64,000 bases of DNA. It comes from Aureispira sp. CCB-E. GTDB lineage: Bacteria; Bacteroidota; Bacteroidia; Chitinophagales; Saprospiraceae. Under the pieces are notes generated by a model. It had not been told where the DNA came from. It made no database searches and worked only from the letters and a program-made list of their open reading frames with translations. A program made the translations under genes and the position numbers. The stretch covers positions 5,084,001 to 5,148,000 of the forward strand of contig NZ_CP133671.1 in NCBI RefSeq assembly GCF_031326345.1, in the 5' to 3' direction. Each line of letters opens with the position of its first letter. Within the stretch, counting starts at the first letter, position 1. This document shows positions 63,855-64,000 of this stretch, piece by piece.

Positions 63855-64000
63855 CTAATTGAGGTCGAATATTGACCTTTCTAGCGATTATTTGATAGAT
63901 TAAGTTCATTGAAATAGTAGGAATAAAATCAAAGAGTACTCGAACTTTCTGCCTTAAATCACGCAATGTTTTTGCTTCTTTTAAGGCTTGTTCAAAACTT
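63855..64000 (-). CDS. C-terminal end of an unidentified gene (runs off the window)
   Basis: An open minus-strand frame enters at 64000 and ends with TAG at 63857-63855, giving 48 residues (FEQALKEAKTLRDLRQKV, then ISMNLIYQIIARKVNIRPQLE). Composition is protein-like, helical and basic. No family recognised from this piece. Confidence 0.45.

Overview
The window is AT-rich chromosomal DNA from a member of the phylum Bacteroidota, most like a marine Saprospirales/Aureispira-type organism (phylum confident, genus a guess). The evidence is a type IX secretion C-terminal sorting domain, SprB-type repeats, very large surface proteins, Bacteroidota-restricted families (DUF5995, DUF4377, an RluA protein with the Bacteroidota N-terminal extension), no Shine-Dalgarno reliance, and promoters of the TTTG-N19/20-TAnnTTTG type. 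No rRNA, tRNA or CRISPR array was recognised. About 40 genes are present, most of them on the minus strand.

Layout. 1-9 kb: truncated RluA-family gene, S41 peptidase with DUF5995, then a ClpC-like AAA+ ATPase followed by a large outer-membrane barrel-like protein that has a signal peptide but no ATG start. 9-23.8 kb: metabolic and housekeeping genes (penicillin-acylase-type Ntn hydrolase, thiol-disulfide proteins, acyl-CoA dehydrogenase, PECR-like SDR, CYTH protein, DUF3089 hydrolase, U32 protein with ferredoxin), interrupted by an intact IS4-family insertion sequence and copies of a short MITE-like repeat. A gene for an SH3-type lipoprotein is split by a 10-nt homopolymer.

24.1-44.6 kb: the main feature, a 20-kb, seven-gene, minus-strand operon. 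In transcription order it encodes a Skp/OmpH-like periplasmic chaperone, a lipoprotein, a 2126-residue SpvB/TcB/RHS-shell-like protein, a LolA-like protein, a 1458-residue RHS-related protein with a cysteine-rich end, a 2315-residue SprB/YD-repeat/RHS-core protein ending in an HNH/ENDO VII-type nuclease, and a small probable immunity protein. I read it as a polymorphic-toxin system in which an RHS cocoon is split over three exported polypeptides and supplied with its own chaperones. A near-consensus promoter lies just upstream of the first gene.

45-54 kb: ilvE behind a textbook Bacteroidota promoter, DUF4377 lipoprotein, AtoE-type fatty-acid transporter, short asparaginase-like protein, two tandem membrane/helical-repeat paralogues, a zinc-ribbon protein and an M61 peptidase. 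54-63 kb: gene debris, a T9SS-secreted FG-GAP protein with eight near-identical 71-residue repeats (213-bp DNA period), a class 3 lipase, and a response regulator/TPR histidine kinase pair. The FG-GAP and lipase promoters share an identical upstream box at identical spacing, with a variant upstream of the kinase, suggesting a local two-component regulon. The last kilobase is mostly non-coding, with the end of one unidentified gene entering at 64000.
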